23,171 nt of DNA. Origin: Planctomycetota bacterium (lineage in GTDB: Bacteria > Planctomycetota > Phycisphaerae > WQYP01). The first letter of the stretch is position 1. Every line of letters starts with the position of its first letter. Both the position numbers and the translations under genes were made by a program. The stretch is taken from NCBI GenBank assembly GCA_021799715.1, contig JAJYZY010000029.1, forward strand, positions 1 to 23,171. The letters run 5' to 3'. Under the pieces are notes generated by a model that saw nothing but the letters and a program-made list of their open reading frames with translations, searched no databases and was not told the origin of the DNA. Shown piece by piece: positions 23,114-23,171 of this stretch.

Positions 23114-23171
23114 TCACGCCACAGTGCACACTTTCAGCACTTCGTCGCCGTAGTGGTTGATAACTTTGATG
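23114..23171 (-). CDS. Possible 3' end of a minus-strand gene (partial, runs off the window)
   Basis: On the minus strand the frame ending at TGA (complement of 23114-23116) is open to the window edge and reads IKVINHYGDEVLKVCTVA. The composition looks protein-like (balanced charges, GC-rich third positions), but 18 residues are too few to name a family. Confidence 0.3.
   Translation of the reverse strand, partial: IKVINHYGDEVLKVCTVA

Overview
The window looks like chromosomal DNA from an aerobic or facultatively aerobic heterotrophic bacterium of moderate GC (a little over 50 percent by eye). A planctomycete is my best guess, perhaps Phycisphaerae-like. The grounds are the combination of an alternative complex III / caa3 oxidase locus, a type IV pseudopilin gene with no secretion neighbours, a GH43 xylosidase and a hexuronate-type transporter. 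No 16S rRNA or other phylogenetic marker is present, so this assignment is tentative.

Positions 1-7400 (+ strand) carry the alternative complex III (ACIII) operon, entered inside actB: actB (5' truncated by the window), actC, actD, actE, actF, then a membrane-anchored monoheme cytochrome c. ActA, the multiheme cytochrome, should lie just upstream. Positions 7680-14431 (+) carry a SCO-type copper chaperone and an A2-type caa3 cytochrome c oxidase: coxB (CuA domain fused to two cytochrome c domains), coxA, a subunit III with a long insertion, a subunit IV, and after a 301-bp gap a second, divergent subunit III-like gene. Together these genes encode a short electron path: quinol to ACIII, to cytochrome c domains, to CuA, to heme a and heme a3/CuB, to O2. 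The free cytochrome c and the last domain of CoxB are about 83 percent identical by hand alignment, so they are recent duplicates or are kept alike by gene conversion.

Positions 14585-15899 hold tyrA (prephenate/arogenate dehydrogenase, +) and a small cupin (-), which meet tail to tail one base apart. A 478-bp divergent control region follows, with a perfect 10-bp inverted repeat flanking an AT-rich core and a strong Shine-Dalgarno site in front of a Met-Tyr-stop mini-ORF. Next come an MFS transporter of the ACS/hexuronate type, an LDH-like malate dehydrogenase and a GH43 subfamily 11-type beta-xylosidase (all +). This suggests uptake of sugar acids and use of xylan fragments.

Positions 20346-21038 are a gene-free patch rich in hairpins and repeats, including two copies of a ~92-bp element. 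Beyond it are a type IV pseudopilin gene (-) and a SOUL-family lipoprotein gene (+), transcribed divergently. The last ~460 bp hold no convincing complete gene, though the very end may be the 3' tip of a minus-strand gene. I found no tRNA, rRNA, CRISPR array, insertion sequence or phage gene.
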